NCBI GenBank assembly: GCA_963576725.1
Contig: OY755241.1
Span: 26,786,853-26,850,852, forward strand
Direction of reading: 5' to 3'
From: Azorinus chamasolen
Lineage: Eukaryota > Mollusca > Bivalvia > Cardiida > Solecurtidae
Length of the DNA: 64,000 bases
The notes under the pieces are model-generated. The model made no database searches, was not told the origin of the DNA, and saw nothing but the letters and a program-made list of their open reading frames with translations. A program made the translations under genes and the position numbers. Shown piece after piece: positions 52,858-62,824 of this stretch (position 1 is its first letter; every line of letters begins with the position of its first letter).

Positions 52858-52940
52858 ACAAACAGTGCAGACCCTGGTCAATAGGGCTCCCCCAGGAGCA
52901 TGTGACCTGTGTTTACACTGTTTGCAAAGGTTTTATATAC
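52858..52940 (-). mobile_element. Diverged family A hairpin
   Basis: ACAAACAGTGCAGACCCTGG and GACCTGTGTTTACACTGTTTGC, tip GGGCTCCCCCAGGAGC. Confidence 0.6.
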
Positions 52941-53200
52941 TGGGCTGCCACACTTTTAGACATAAGTGATAGATGATAGGTAAGGTCCACACTATCTGAG
53001 TGCCCTTTTTCTCAAGAAGTAACTCATATATAGAACAAAATTTACAACAAAATACTCTGGATATAGAAAAAAATATCAGTCTTCTAAAATTCTTGCCACA
53101 AGTTTTGTTCAGTTTTAACATCCTCAGCTCCATTAAATTAAGGCATCATGTTAAAAGCCTGAGTCTGCGTTTTCCTCAGCTCCTGATCCCGTGACGCTTA

Positions 53201-53389
53201 CTACTTCTTCAGAGCGCTGGTGATCATATCAACTGGGAGCGGGAAAATGATCGTAGAATTCTTCTCTGCTGCGATGGAGTTGAGGGTCTGGAGGTACCTC
53301 AGCTGTAGAGCAGCCGGGGACTCGCTAATGACATCAGCAGCTTCCTTAAGAGACCTGGAGGCCTTCATTTCTCCTTCAGCTGCAATAAC
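53201..53389 (-). CDS. Stomatin-like paralogue 2, terminal exon
   Basis: 189 nt: [52 protein letters not shown], ending ALKK and TAG (53201-53203). Differences from paralogue 1 cluster at the extreme C-terminus. A TTGACAG acceptor lies just above 53389. Confidence 0.96.
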   Translation of the reverse strand, partial: VIAAEGEMKASRSLKEAADVISESPAALQLRYLQTLNSIAAEKNSTIIFPLPVDMITSALKK

Positions 53390-53402
53390 CTGTCAACAGG
53401 AA

Positions 53403-53446
53403 ACAAACAAAACATTGAAACAAACAAAACATTGAAACAAACAAAG
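53403..53446. repeat. 17-bp tandem repeat (AAACAAACAAAACATTG)
   Basis: About two and a half units immediately upstream, on the minus strand, of the terminal-exon acceptor. Confidence 0.85.
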
Positions 53447-53483
53447 CTATTTTCAAATTTTTGGGAAATTTTACATTATAACA

Positions 53484-54312
53484 ACTTAACAAGAGGGCCA
53501 GAATGGCCTTGATATCGCTCACCAGACAATTAAAGGAGAAGATTTTCAAAGTTTTCACAAAATATTTTTCTATAGAAAAATAGCCGGCCCTGGGGCGGGG
53601 GCAATTTTGACCCCAGGGGCATGATTTATATACCTTTTGTAGAGGACCTGAACATGATACTATGTGCCAAATATGAAATCTGAGAACCTTCCAGTTTCAG
53701 GAGAAAATTTTCAAAGTTTTCACTATATGTTTCTATTGAAAACTGGCTACCCCTGGGGCGGGGCCAATTTTGACCCCCAGGGGCATGATTTTTATAACTT
53801 TTGTAGAGGACCTGAAAATGATGCTATGTGCCAAATATGAAAGTTGTGAACCTTCTAGTTTAAGATAAGAGGAGAAGATTTTCAAAGTTTTCACTATATG
53901 TTTCTATTGAAAACTGGCCACACCTGGGGCGGGGCCAATTTTGACCCTTAGGGGCATGATTTATATAAGTTTTATAGAAGACCTGAACATGATGCTATGT
54001 GCCAAATATGAAAGCTGAAAACCTTCCAGTTTAAGAGGAGAAGATTTTCAAAGTTTTACAATTTGTTTCTATAGAAAACAAGGCAACCCTGGGGCGGGGC
54101 CAATTTTGACCCCAGGGGCATAATTTATATAACTTTTGTAGAGGGCCTACAGATGATACTATGTGCCAAAGATGGAAGCTGAGAACCCTGTATATTCAGA
54201 GGAGAAGATATTTAAAGGTTCAAATTGTTGACGACTGACGAATGACGCACGCCGACGGACATCAGGCGATCACAAAAGCTCACCCTGAGCACGTTGTGCT
54301 CTGGTGAGCTAA
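53484..54312. repeat. Composite repeat of ~170-bp units with CTCACCAG/CTGGTGAG ends
   Basis: The left end is AACAAGAGGGCCAGAATGGC with GCTCACCAG; the right end is GTGCTCTGGTGAGCTAAAAA. Inside are four and a half units starting GATTTTCAAAGTTTTCAC (53541, 53706, 53877, 54052, 54205). Each of the four full units carries a G/C-rich stem CCCTGGGGCGGGG...CCCCAGGGGC. It resembles a repeat I associate with bivalve genomes. Confidence 0.8.
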
Positions 54313-54424
54313 AAATTAGATTTTTATTCATGAAGTTACCAATTCAAATGGTCATTATGGAAAGGGTTTAACAGATTCTACTTATCTGAACATATTACAA
54401 TAAGCATAAAAACGCTAACTGTAC

Positions 54425-54503
54425 CTTGGCACGGGCCTCTCTTGAGGACTCTGCTTCAGCTGCCATAGCCCTCTGCATCTGAACTGGCAGGCGGACGTCT
54501 TTC
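54425..54503 (-). CDS. Stomatin-like paralogue 2, coiled-coil exon
   Basis: 79 nt: KDVRLPVQMQRAMAAEAESS then REARAK; the first base completes Val with the preceding exon. TTAACAG acceptor, GTACAG donor. Confidence 0.95.
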
Positions 54504-54618
54504 CTGTTAAAATCAGAGTTTCACATCTTACATGTGATTTAACTTTTAAGCCCTCCTGTGGGCCAATTCAGGAATTCTGATATCTAGATGAGATTGTGGT
54601 TCTAATCAGGATCCAAAG

Positions 54619-54989
54619 TACAGCAAAACCCTTCTAAAAAGACCATCAAGATGTCTCATTCTGGGTCATAGGGCTGGTGGTAGCTTAATGCAGGATGAAA
54701 TTTATGAAGAAAGCTCCCAAGGAGTTTTCTGCATAATTTTCATCCTGCATTACCAACAACCTGCTTTTAAAGACACCATTCATTTAATCCATTCCCTCAC
54801 ACTGATGCCTCTGTAAAAGTCACTTTTAGAAACCATTGTGATGGAAATGCTCTATTTATCACAATGATTTCAAAACTACACATTACTCTATAAAGTTTTC
54901 CTTTTTGGTAGATTTATCCAAAGAGGCTGGGTCTAACAATAGCCTATGAGGGAATGGGTTAAAGGTCACCTTAAAAGGATTCTACTGTA
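54619..54989. mobile_element. Family K MITE split by family H
   Basis: TACAGCAAAACCCTTCTAAA, stem GGTGGTAGCTTAATGCAGGA, tip AAGCTCCCAAGGAGTTT; right end AAAAGGATTCTACTGTA after the insert. Confidence 0.8.
54784..54962. mobile_element. Family H MITE, nested, tip deleted
   Basis: TTAATCCATTCCCTCACACT to CTATGAGGGAATGGGTTAA. The stem is joined as ATTGTGATGGAAATGCTCTA. Confidence 0.85.
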
Positions 54990-55130
54990 TTTGACATATT
55001 CATTGCATCTTTGAAAAGAAACGCAGGATAGTCTTCTTCGAATTCTGAATCAAACGATATTTTCCATTTATGCCAATGTGTGTAGTATGCAACTTGTACA
55101 CATTTAGCTGAGATTTCCAAAACACTCTCT

Positions 55131-55203
55131 AAACAGTCTGGATCCAGATCAGATGAAACAAAATCTCAGTCACTCTGCTCATATCACTGTCCAAAACTAT
55201 TCG
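55131..55203. mobile_element. Degenerate family C hairpin
   Basis: AAACAGTCTGGATCCAGATC and CACTGTCCAAAACTATT arms. Confidence 0.5.
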
Positions 55204-55253
55204 GCAATTCTATTAGTATTTTATAACAGGAATGGAACACAAAATTACTCCTG

Positions 55254-55476
55254 TTAACTCATTCTCTCCTACTGACACCTTTTTTGTCTTTGTAGAACCC
55301 ATTTATTGAAACCATTGTGATAAATAGAGCATTTGCTCCATAGGAGCAAATGCTCTATTTATCACAATGGTTTCAAAACTACACAAATTTAAAATTCTCC
55401 TTTTTCTAATGCTCCTTTTTGGCAGATTATTTCAAAGAGGTTGGGTCCAAACATAGTTTAGGAGGGAATGAGTTAA
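55254..55476. mobile_element. Family H MITE, complete
   Basis: TTAACTCATTCTCTCCTACT to GGAGGGAATGAGTTAA. A long perfect stem has tip TTTGCTCCATAGGAGCAAA. Confidence 0.9.
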
Positions 55477-55629
55477 TTGATGTCGATGACATCTTTTTTG
55501 CATAATTTACTTCATGTTCAAAGGATAAGTTGATATTTTACATTTCCTTGAAAAGTTATAACAATACAACTTCTGTATACCAAACACTCAAAAAAAGTCT
55601 AAATTTGAATCTTTGGGACAGGTGATAGC

Positions 55630-55867
55630 TTAACTCTTTACTCCATGAATATTCATATAACAAATAATTGTATCATGAATACCAATTAGATTCATTGTTA
55701 TAATGGCACATGGACACAGGAATTTTGGCCATGGCAGAAACTGTAGAATTGTATCTGCATCATATCATAAATAAACAGAACAGAACCTGATCAGACAGCT
55801 CCTACAGGATCCGCCTGATCTTGGTCTACTCTATTTGCAAAAGTGTATTTATGGAGTAAAAGGTTAA
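55630..55867 (-). mobile_element. Family A MITE, probably nested in a TA-class relic
   Basis: TTAACTCTTTACTCCATGAA to TGGAGTAAAAGGTTAA. Left flank GGGACAGGTGATAGC, right flank TGAAAG. The hairpin has ACCTGATC left and GATCTTGG right. Confidence 0.8.
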
Positions 55868-55902
55868 TGAAAGAAGTCAGTATTTAAAAATGCTTTTTCT
55901 GA

Positions 55903-56120
55903 TTTAAGCTTTCCCTCATATAAAAAAGCCTTTTCTCGCCTTTGCAAACAGAGAAGACCCAGATCAGACGGCCCCTGCAGGAGCTGTCTGATTAGAATCT
56001 ACTCTGTTTGATTATGAAATTATATAGTTGATTCCAGAGTTTCTAACCAAAGCATAACAAGCCTGTGTTCATACACCATTATTAAAGTTCTGCTAATAAA
56101 TATTCATGATAAATTCTTAA
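55903..56120 (+). mobile_element. Family A MITE
   Basis: GCTTTCCCTCATATAAAAAA to AATTCTTAA. CCCAGATC left, GATTAGAA right, tip GCCCCTGCAGGAGCT. Confidence 0.75.
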
Positions 56121-56373
56121 CCCTGGTTCCCTGTTCTATATTTATTCCAAATTTCAGTACCTACTGAATATTCATGGACAAAATAGTTAGAATGAAATAT
56201 GGAAAGTGGATCATAGTAGCCATTTTGGAAACAGAAGAAATAGATATATCAAATTCCATTTAATATAAAAAAAGAGCAGACCCTGATCAGATGGCTCCTC
56301 TAGGAGCCATCTGATCTGGATCTACTCTGTTTGCAGATGCATGAAGACACGTTTATATGAGGGAAAGGGTTAA
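56117..56373 (-). mobile_element. Family A MITE, complete
   Basis: TTAACCCTGGTTCCCTGTTC to GAGGGAAAGGGTTAA. CCCTGATC left, GATCTGGA right, tip GGCTCCTCTAGGAGCC. Confidence 0.9.
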
Positions 56374-56828
56374 ATGAATATTTAACAGATAAAGAAATCA
56401 GTATTTATTCCCGAAGTTCTCACTTGAGAGGTTCTACTGTACAGTAAATGTACATAAAGTCATCATAATATCGACTCACATGAATCTCACTTGAAATTCA
56501 GAACATTTAATGACAGTTACTATGGAAATAGTTGGGGAAAACGTAATTTGAGAAAAAGTAATTTGATACATTTATAAAGGAATGTCACAGAATCTCGATT
56601 CTGCTCTTAGCAACAAATGCTTTGACATTTCAATTTCTCAACTGAATGTAATACATGTACTCTGTTTCTTTTGTTTCCAGAACATACATTTAACTGCCCT
56701 TTAGGCCCTTGAAACAGGTTAACTGTTAGTGAAGGATATGGCTCCTTTGCATATGGCAGTACCAAAGGTCAACTCCCCCCCCCCCCCCACACACACACAC
56801 TTTACAAATTTCTATTGAGTTTACTTAC
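56374..56828. other. Intron sequence; C run and (CA)n at about 56777-56802
   Basis: No gene. The poly(C) and CA repeat lie close to the donor side of the 56829 exon. Confidence 0.5.
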
Positions 56829-56884
56829 ACTTCAACTCTCTCGACCTTCACTCCCCATGGGTCAGTGGCTTCATCCAGGGTAGC
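56829..56884 (-). CDS. Stomatin-like paralogue 2, exon ATLDEATDPWG
   Basis: 56 nt: ATLDEATDPWGVKVERVEV, ending two bases into a Val codon; GTAAGT donor, CTTGCAG acceptor. Confidence 0.95.
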
Positions 56885-57027
56885 CTGCAAGAACAAAATA
56901 ATCATTACTATAGCCACCCTTGGAAGAGTTTTGGACATCCAAGCTCCCATCTTCATGTAAAAATGAATAAAAGTCAAATTGGCACTGTTTCTATGGCAAC
57001 ATTATGAAACTGATTCACTGGTAGTAA

Positions 57028-57091
57028 ATACTGTAGACCCTGCTCAAACTGCTCCTTCAGGAGGTCTTTTATCTGGGTCTGCAGTATTCCC
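57028..57091 (-). mobile_element. Diverged family A hairpin
   Basis: AATACTGTAGACCCTGCTCA and TATCTGGGTCTGCAGTATT, tip CTGCTCCTTCAGGAGG. Confidence 0.6.
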
Positions 57092-57225
57092 GAAATGTCT
57101 CGGCCCAAATAATTTGGCTACAGTTTCACACTCTTTTCAGAAGTGAAGATATGAGAACTTATCTATCTAACTGTTTGACACTATCTATGTTTGAGAAGAA
57201 ATTGAAAGAAAATCAACTGTAAAAT

Positions 57226-57416
57226 TTAACCCTTTCCTCCATAGGCTATTTTCAGACCCAACCTTGTTGAATGAATCTACCCAAAAGGAGCATTTACTAG
57301 AGAAAAGTAAAATTTTAGAATTTTGTAGTTTAAAACCATTGTGATAAATAGACAATGGTTTCAAGAAGTGGTTATTACAGAGGCATAGAAAGGCGTATTG
57401 ATGGAGGAAAGGGTTA
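57226..57416. mobile_element. Family H MITE, tip deleted
   Basis: TTAACCCTTTCCTCCATAGG to GATGGAGGAAAGGGTTAA. The stem is collapsed to CCATTGTGATAAATAGACAATGG. Confidence 0.85.
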
Positions 57417-57660
57417 ACCCTTTCCCTGTTCTATATTTATTCCAAATTTCAGTACCTACTGAATATTCATGGACAAAATAGTTATAATGAAATTTGTAAG
57501 GTGGAACATTGTAACAATTTTAGAACTAAAGGAAAAGATCTTTCAAATTCCATTAGCAAACAGAGCAGACCCTGATCAGATGGCTCCTCTATAATCTGTC
57601 TGATCTGGGTCTTCTCTGTTGCAAATGTGTAAAAACATGTTTATATGGGGGAAAGGTAAA
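57413..57660 (-). mobile_element. Family A MITE sharing TTAA with the previous element
   Basis: TTAACCCTTTCCCTGTTCTA to ATGGGGGAAAGGTAAA. CCCTGATC left, GATCTGGG right. Confidence 0.85.
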
Positions 57661-57966
57661 TGATAATGTATGCAGATGAAAATTATTTGGCGCTAAAATA
57701 TTTAAAAGCTTTAGCCCTGCACGTCAGATCTGAATAACCTCCTCCCCATGATCTTTCAAATACTGTTTTCTGTGTTTTAGTACTTGAGCACAGACAAATA
57801 TTGTCATTTATGTAAATTCCAAATGCATTTTTTTTCTATTTCTACTTATCAAACATTAGAATTAGAGTGTCAAATAGTCTATAAAGCTCTTACAGTAACT
57901 TTGTGTCTCATTTGGACGTAATTTTGGGCACCCAGGCTCCAAGCTGCAACATTTTGTAAATCTGAA

Positions 57967-58150
57967 TACAGTAGAACCTGTGTTAAGCCGCTATTCATTT
58001 ATTGAACATAAGGAGTCTTAAAAAGCAGGTGGTTGCTTCATGCAGGACAAAAGTAATGCAGAAAGCTCATGTAGGAGCTTTCTGCATTACTTTTGACATG
58101 CATCATGCTACCACCTGTCTTACAGATACATAATTATACCTCTTTTTTAT
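57967..58150. mobile_element. Family G MITE, right end lost
   Basis: TACAGTAGAACCTGTGTTAA; tip AAGCTCATGTAGGAGCTT. Confidence 0.85.
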
Positions 58151-58293
58151 GTAAGTCAATTCAGTGTTGGTTTGATAACTTCAAATTGAACTAATGAGGA
58201 AGTAGACAATATAAACATATTTTTCTAAGGTTTGTGTCCACATATAAACGGTCATAAGGGTTTATCAAATTTACCTACACATTGTTTTAAGAG

Positions 58294-58528
58294 TTAACCC
58301 TTTCCCTGTTGAATATTCATGTAACAATGATAACATTGTAAATATTTATTAGCTGAATTTTTATAACAGCATAAAAAAGGGTATTTTTGGCCACAGTAGA
58401 AAATATAGAATCATATTTATATTATCTAATAAGTAAACAGAGCAGACCCTGAGCAGATGGCAATCTCACCTGGGTCTATCCTGTTTGCAAAAGTCAGGAA
58501 AGGGTGTCTATATGAGGGAAAGGGTTAA
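58294..58528 (-). mobile_element. Family A MITE, tip shortened
   Basis: TTAACCCTTTCCCTGTTGAA to GAGGGAAAGGGTTAA. CCCTGAGC left, CACCTGGG right. Confidence 0.85.
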
Positions 58529-58616
58529 ACATAGCAACTAGTAGCTGATTATTTAGTATTAATTAATAATAAAAAAAGAAAGAAAAAGATTTGACCCTTT
58601 GCATGCTAAGTAAATT

Positions 58617-58833
58617 TTAACCCTTTACTCCATGAATATTCATGTAAGAAATAATAACATGAATATTGATTAGATTATTATATGAACACATGTAGTTTTG
58701 GCTGTGGCAGAAAATGTAGAAACATATCTATATAATTTCAAAAACATAAAGAGCAAACCCTGGTCAGACAGTTCCTACAGGAGCCATCTGATCTGTAGGA
58801 TTTCAAAGTTGTAGTTATAGAGTAAAGGGTTAA
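58617..58833 (-). mobile_element. Family A MITE
   Basis: TTAACCCTTTACTCCATGAA to ATAGAGTAAAGGGTTAA. Tip AGTTCCTACAGGAGCC; the right arm is truncated. Confidence 0.8.
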
Positions 58834-59063
58834 CCCTTCTCTTGCTGAATTTTAAAATACATATCTCCTTCTTTACCCATGCCCTGTTGTATAATTACAC
58901 ATATCTTCACTGTGTACAATCACTGCTGTGGAGTGCACTGGTTGCACAATCAACTTGTAAATAGTGTAGACCTTGATGAGACAGCTCCTGCAGGAGCTGT
59001 CTCATCTGGGTCTTCACTATTTACAGGTAGGTATATTGACGCTAATAGCAAGCGAAGGGTTAA
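58830..59063 (-). mobile_element. Family B MITE, complete, sharing TTAA with the previous element
   Basis: TTAACCCTTCTCTTGCTGAA to GCAAGCGAAGGGTTAA. CCTTGATG left, CATCTGGG right, tip CAGCTCCTGCAGGAGCTG. Confidence 0.92.
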
Positions 59064-59139
59064 TCTGTCGATACTGTCATCTGCTACAATTCCAATTCAG
59101 TTGTTCCTTTCTATTTCTCTTCAAATATTACTGTCATTG

Positions 59140-59400
59140 TGCCAAACAGTCTAGATCCTGAAGACATATTGAGTTATTTGGCAAAGAGCTACAGATAAAA
59201 GTATGTCCCAATTACTAAAATCGTTATTTCTCCACCACTCACTATATTGTGACCACTCTTTAGAATTGTCTCTTTGAGATGAATCTAAAGAGTGGTCTGG
59301 ACACCGAGTTTGGTGGAGAAATAAAGAAGTTATTCTTGAACAAATTATCTTAGGAACCTCTGTTGGCATTTTATCTGGATCAACACTGTTTGCATGGATT
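59140..59400 (-). mobile_element. Family C hairpin carrying an internal foldback insert
   Basis: CAAACAGTCTAGATCCTGAA and TTATCTGGATCAACACTGTTTG are the arms. Between them (about 59190-59355) lies a second inverted repeat, ATTTCTCCACCACTC against GTTTGGTGGAGAAAT, with ACTCTTTAGA/TCTAAAGAGT. Confidence 0.65.
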
Positions 59401-59565
59401 ATGATAAAATCTCCAAGAAGCATGCAAAGAGTGGAGATTTAGGTACACAAAGTCATGTGATCTCAATGAGATTAGATTGAAACACTGGTACATATATTAT
59501 CAACTCTTACAACTATTTACTCTTCTAGCTAGGTCAGAGCTACAGCTTATCTAGTTCTACTTGTG

Positions 59566-59813
59566 TTAACCCTTTACTCCTTAAATACGCCTTTCCATGC
59601 CTTTGCAAACAGACTAGACCCAGATCAGACAGCTCCTATAGGAGCCATCTGATCAAGGTCTGCTCTGTTTGCTTTTGACATGATTCAGATCTGATTCTAT
59701 TGTTTTTGCCCAAGCAAATAAATTTCTTGTAAGTTTACATTATAAAACTTCAGCTAATTAATATTCATGATGTCATAATTTCTTACATAAATATTGAACA
59801 GTGAAAGGGTTAA
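59566..59813 (+). mobile_element. Family A MITE, complete
   Basis: TTAACCCTTTACTCCTTAAA to GAACAGTGAAAGGGTTAA. CCCAGATC left, GATCAAGG right, tip AGCTCCTATAGGAGCC. Confidence 0.9.
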
Positions 59814-60052
59814 TCTTTACCTCATGAATATTTATGTCAGAAATACTGACATCATAAATATTAATAAGATGAACTTTTTATAACTTTTATTCAAAGAAGG
59901 ATTTTTTGTTATGGCAGAAACTTTGGAATCAGATCTATAGAATTCTATAAGCAGAGCAGATCCTGGTCAGACGTCTCTTTCATGAGCTGTCCGATCTGGG
60001 TCTACTCTGCTTGCAAAGGCATGAATAGGTTTTTCGATCAGGTAAAGGGTCA
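59810..60052 (-). mobile_element. Family A MITE sharing TTAA with the previous element
   Basis: TTAATCTTTACCTCATGAAT to GATCAGGTAAAGGGTCAA. TCCTGGTC left, GATCTGGG right. Confidence 0.8.
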
Positions 60053-60349
60053 AATTCATAATGACACATTATTAATTTATTATAGTATGCCCCTTGACCC
60101 TTCAGATACAAGTTATTTAAACTGTAACAGCTGTCGTAAAACAGGGTACAAAGTGGAGCTGTACTTTAACATAAATGCAAGATGAAACTTTGCTGCAAGC
60201 TCTTAACTGTTGCATGATTGTGGTACTATGGCATGGCAGATATAACAAGGACTGACTCTAGATGACAGAAGGACAGAATCATTCAGACTGACTCACAAGT
60301 GCATAGATTGACAGATGGGCAGACGTTTGACTTTTTATTGTCAACTAGT

Positions 60350-60557
60350 TACAGTAAAACCTCGATTATTCGAATTTTCGTTATAAACGAATTTAGACCC
60401 TTTTAGGCAGGTGGCTGCTTAATGCATGATGAAAGTCATGCAGAAAGCTCCTAGAGGAGCTTTCTACATGACTTTCACCATGCATTAAGCTGCCACCTGT
60501 CTTAAAGATCGATAATAATACGTATTTTAGTGTTCGGATAATCGAGGTTTTACTGTA
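60350..60557. mobile_element. Family E2 MITE, complete (reference copy)
   Basis: TACAGTAAAACCTCGATTAT to AATCGAGGTTTTACTGTA, 208 bp, TA-flanked, tip AAGCTCCTAGAGGAGCTT. Confidence 0.92.
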
Positions 60558-60604
60558 TTAATACAAAATTCTCCACCCATTACTCAATAAAAAAAAAATG
60601 TTTA

Positions 60605-60690
60605 TCTTTGAAAAAATAGAGTAGACCATGATCAAGCATCTCCTATAGAAGCTATCCTATCAGGGTCTGCTCTGTTTCAATATGTGTTGC
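60605..60690. mobile_element. Diverged family A hairpin
   Basis: AATAGAGTAGACCATGATCA and TATCAGGGTCTGCTCTGTTTC, tip ATCTCCTATAGAAGCT. Confidence 0.6.
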
Positions 60691-60738
60691 AGAACTGATC
60701 TAGTTCTCTACATCTTAATTTCTTATTCTATATTAATT

Positions 60739-60942
60739 TACAGTAAACCCTCTCTATAACGACCACTAAATTACATCAAGTATTTTGTGTCAAAGGCAGG
60801 TGGCTGCTTAAAGCAAGGTGAAAGTAAAACAGAACGCTCCTATAGGAGCGTTCTGTTTTACTTTCACCTTGCTTTAAGCAACCACCTGCCCTAAATACTA
60901 ATTAACACAATTTAGTGGTCATTAAAGGGAGGTTTTACAATA
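60739..60942. mobile_element. Family D MITE, complete
   Basis: TACAGTAAACCCTCTCTATA to AGGGAGGTTTTACAATA, with a long perfect stem and tip AACGCTCCTATAGGAGCGTT. Confidence 0.9.
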
Positions 60943-61138
60943 TTCTGATAATCATCACCAAAGCTTTATTTGCAAACAGTATGGATCCAGAGCAGGCAGG
61001 TAACATAGAAGAACACTGCATCCAATCAGAATCAAAGCTGTCAGATGCTCAGTCAAAAGTCTGCCAACATACTGGATTAATCAAAGGAAGTTTAAAAATG
61101 GAGACCAGATATTGTACTGTTGAAATTGTCAAAGTAGA

Positions 61139-61349
61139 TTAACCTTTTCCGTCAAATAAACACATGTTCATGTCTTTATAAACAGAGTAGATGACTCCTG
61201 TAGGAGCCATCTCATCAGGATCTGCACTGTTTGCTTATGAAATTATAATAGATCTGACTCCACTGTTTCTTCCAGTCCCCAAAATCATCATGAATCCATA
61301 TGCCATTATAAAAATTCAGCTTATACATATTCAACTGGGAAATGGTTAA
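61139..61349 (+). mobile_element. Family A MITE, left arm shortened
   Basis: TTAACCTTTTCCGTCAAATA to CAACTGGGAAATGGTTAA. Tip GACTCCTGTAGGAGCC, right arm CATCAGGATCTGCACTG. Confidence 0.75.
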
Positions 61350-61458
61350 CCCTTTCCTCCATTGAGACACTACTAGGCGAATGTCCAACAGCTTGGAGAC
61401 TGGTCAGATGCTGAATCACTCGGGATCTAATCTGCATCCAAGCTGTTTTCATATGCGA
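61346..61458. mobile_element. Family C-like MITE, left half
   Basis: TTAACCCTTTCCTCCATTGA; CAACAGCTTGGAGACTGGTC and GCATCCAAGCTGTT arms. Shares TTAA with the preceding element. Confidence 0.55.
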
Positions 61459-61474
61459 TTTTCAGGTTGCACAT

Positions 61475-62014
61475 ACAGTTTAAGTTCGACATCTCGAACT
61501 TCAAGGGACTATACAAATTTGTTAAAGATAACAGAAGTCTGAGTTATCCGCTTTCTACTCTGAACAATTTCTCGAGTTCACAGCTTAATGCTTTCCATGT
61601 TCAATGTTCATCAAAGAAATAATGACATTATGAATATTTATTAGCTGAACTTTTATAATGTAAATGTTTCAAGGGAATGTTTTGCTTTGACAAAAGCTGT
61701 AGAAACAGATGTATATCATGTCAAAAGCAAACAGCAGATCCTGATCAGACGGCTCCTCTAGGAGCCATCTGATCTGCGTCTACACTGTTTGCAAATGAAT
61801 GAAAAGGTGTTTATAAGAAGGAAAGGGTTAATACAGGTCTAAAGTAGGAGCATTCAGCATTACTTTACACCTATATTAAGCTGTCACATGTTTCTAGATA
61901 TCTGTAGCAATACATTTTAAAGTAAAAAGACCAAACTTTTAGTTTGAGTTATCCTAAAGTTTGAGTTATCCTAAAGTTTGAGTTATCCGAGTTAGATATA
62001 GTGAAGTTCAACTG
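61475..62014. mobile_element. Family F MITE split by a family A MITE
   Basis: ACAGTTTAAGTTCGACATCT to AGTGAAGTTCAACTGT. The break is at the TTAA of CAGCTTAATGCAGGTC. GTTTGAGTTATCCTAAA is repeated on the right. Confidence 0.8.
61585..61831 (-). mobile_element. Family A MITE, nested
   Basis: TTAATGCTTTCCATGTTCAA to AAGAAGGAAAGGGTTAA. TCCTGATC left, GATCTGCG right, tip GGCTCCTCTAGGAGCC. Confidence 0.88.
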
Positions 62015-62032
62015 TTGCAGGAAGGAGGTTAA

Positions 62033-62152
62033 TGGGAAATTGAGTGAAGTGAAATTGAGTGAAGGGAAATTGAGTGAAGTGAAATTGAGTGAAGGGAAAT
62101 TGAGTGAAGTGAAATTGAGTGAAGTGAAATTGAGTGAAGTGAAATTTCAGTG
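62033..62152. repeat. 14-bp tandem repeat (GAAATTGAGTGAAG)
   Basis: About eight units, two variants alternating (AAGGG and AAGTG). Confidence 0.92.
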
Positions 62153-62317
62153 AAATTTTATTGCTATGAGAACTAGGAGTCTGATGACAATGTTTTCAGG
62201 GAGCATGGGATGCTAATACATAATTGACTTATTCAATTACTGAAAGTAGGAGAATTAATTTCTCACTTACCGTATTTGTTCTAAGTATTTGAAAACCCAG
62301 TCTCCTCTTCCCATCAG

Positions 62318-62574
62318 TTAACCCTTTCCTTCATATAAACACCTTTTCATACATTTGCAAACAGAGTAAACCAAGATCAGACGGCTCAGCCTCCTATAGG
62401 AGCTGTCTGATCAGGGTTTGCTCTGTTTGCTAATGGAATTAGACAGATCAGTTTCTTTAGTTTTCTAAAATGGCTACACTGTTCAACCTTCCAAATTTCA
62501 TTATAACTATTTTGTCAATTAATATTCAGTAGGTATTGAAATTTGTAATAAATATAGAACAGGGAAAGGGTTAA
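62318..62574 (+). mobile_element. Family A MITE, complete
   Basis: TTAACCCTTTCCTTCATATA to GAACAGGGAAAGGGTTAA. CCAAGATC left, GATCAGGG right, with 5 extra bases in the left arm (CTCAGCCTCC). Confidence 0.92.
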
Positions 62575-62824
62575 CCCTTTAGCCCTTGAATATTTATGTA
62601 AAAAATAATGTATGGGTAAATATTAATTAGCTTATTATATATTTAAAATGAAATATAAATAAGAAAAAAAATTAGCACTGGTAAAAACAACTTAATTAGA
62701 TCTATATAATTTCATAAGCATATAGAGCAGACACTGATCAGACATCTCCTACAGGAGCTATCTGATCTAGGTCTTCTCTGTTTACAGCGGTATTAAAAGG
62801 CATATTTATGGTGTAATGGGTTAG
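62571..62824 (-). mobile_element. Family A MITE sharing TTAA with the previous element
   Basis: TTAACCCTTTAGCCCTTGAA to GGTGTAATGGGTTA. CACTGATC left, GATCTAGG right, tip TCTCCTACAGGAGCT. Confidence 0.82.

Larger units (their letters stand above)
53201..56884 (-). other. Stomatin-like gene, paralogue 2, last three exons
   Basis: Exons 56829-56884 (56 nt), 54425-54503 (79 nt) and 53201-53389 (189 nt) join in frame to the last 107 residues plus stop. Intron positions and phases equal those of paralogue 1 on the same strand, so the two are tandem duplicates. Exons homologous to the central SPFH exon were looked for up to 64000 and not found. The 5' part is probably beyond the window, across an intron longer than 7 kb. 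Confidence 0.9.

Noticed and set aside
62268..62316. Possible exon on the minus strand (MGRGDWVFKYLEQI followed by GTAAGTGAG)
   Set aside because: A good donor, but no resemblance to stomatin exons, and a MITE lies immediately upstream.
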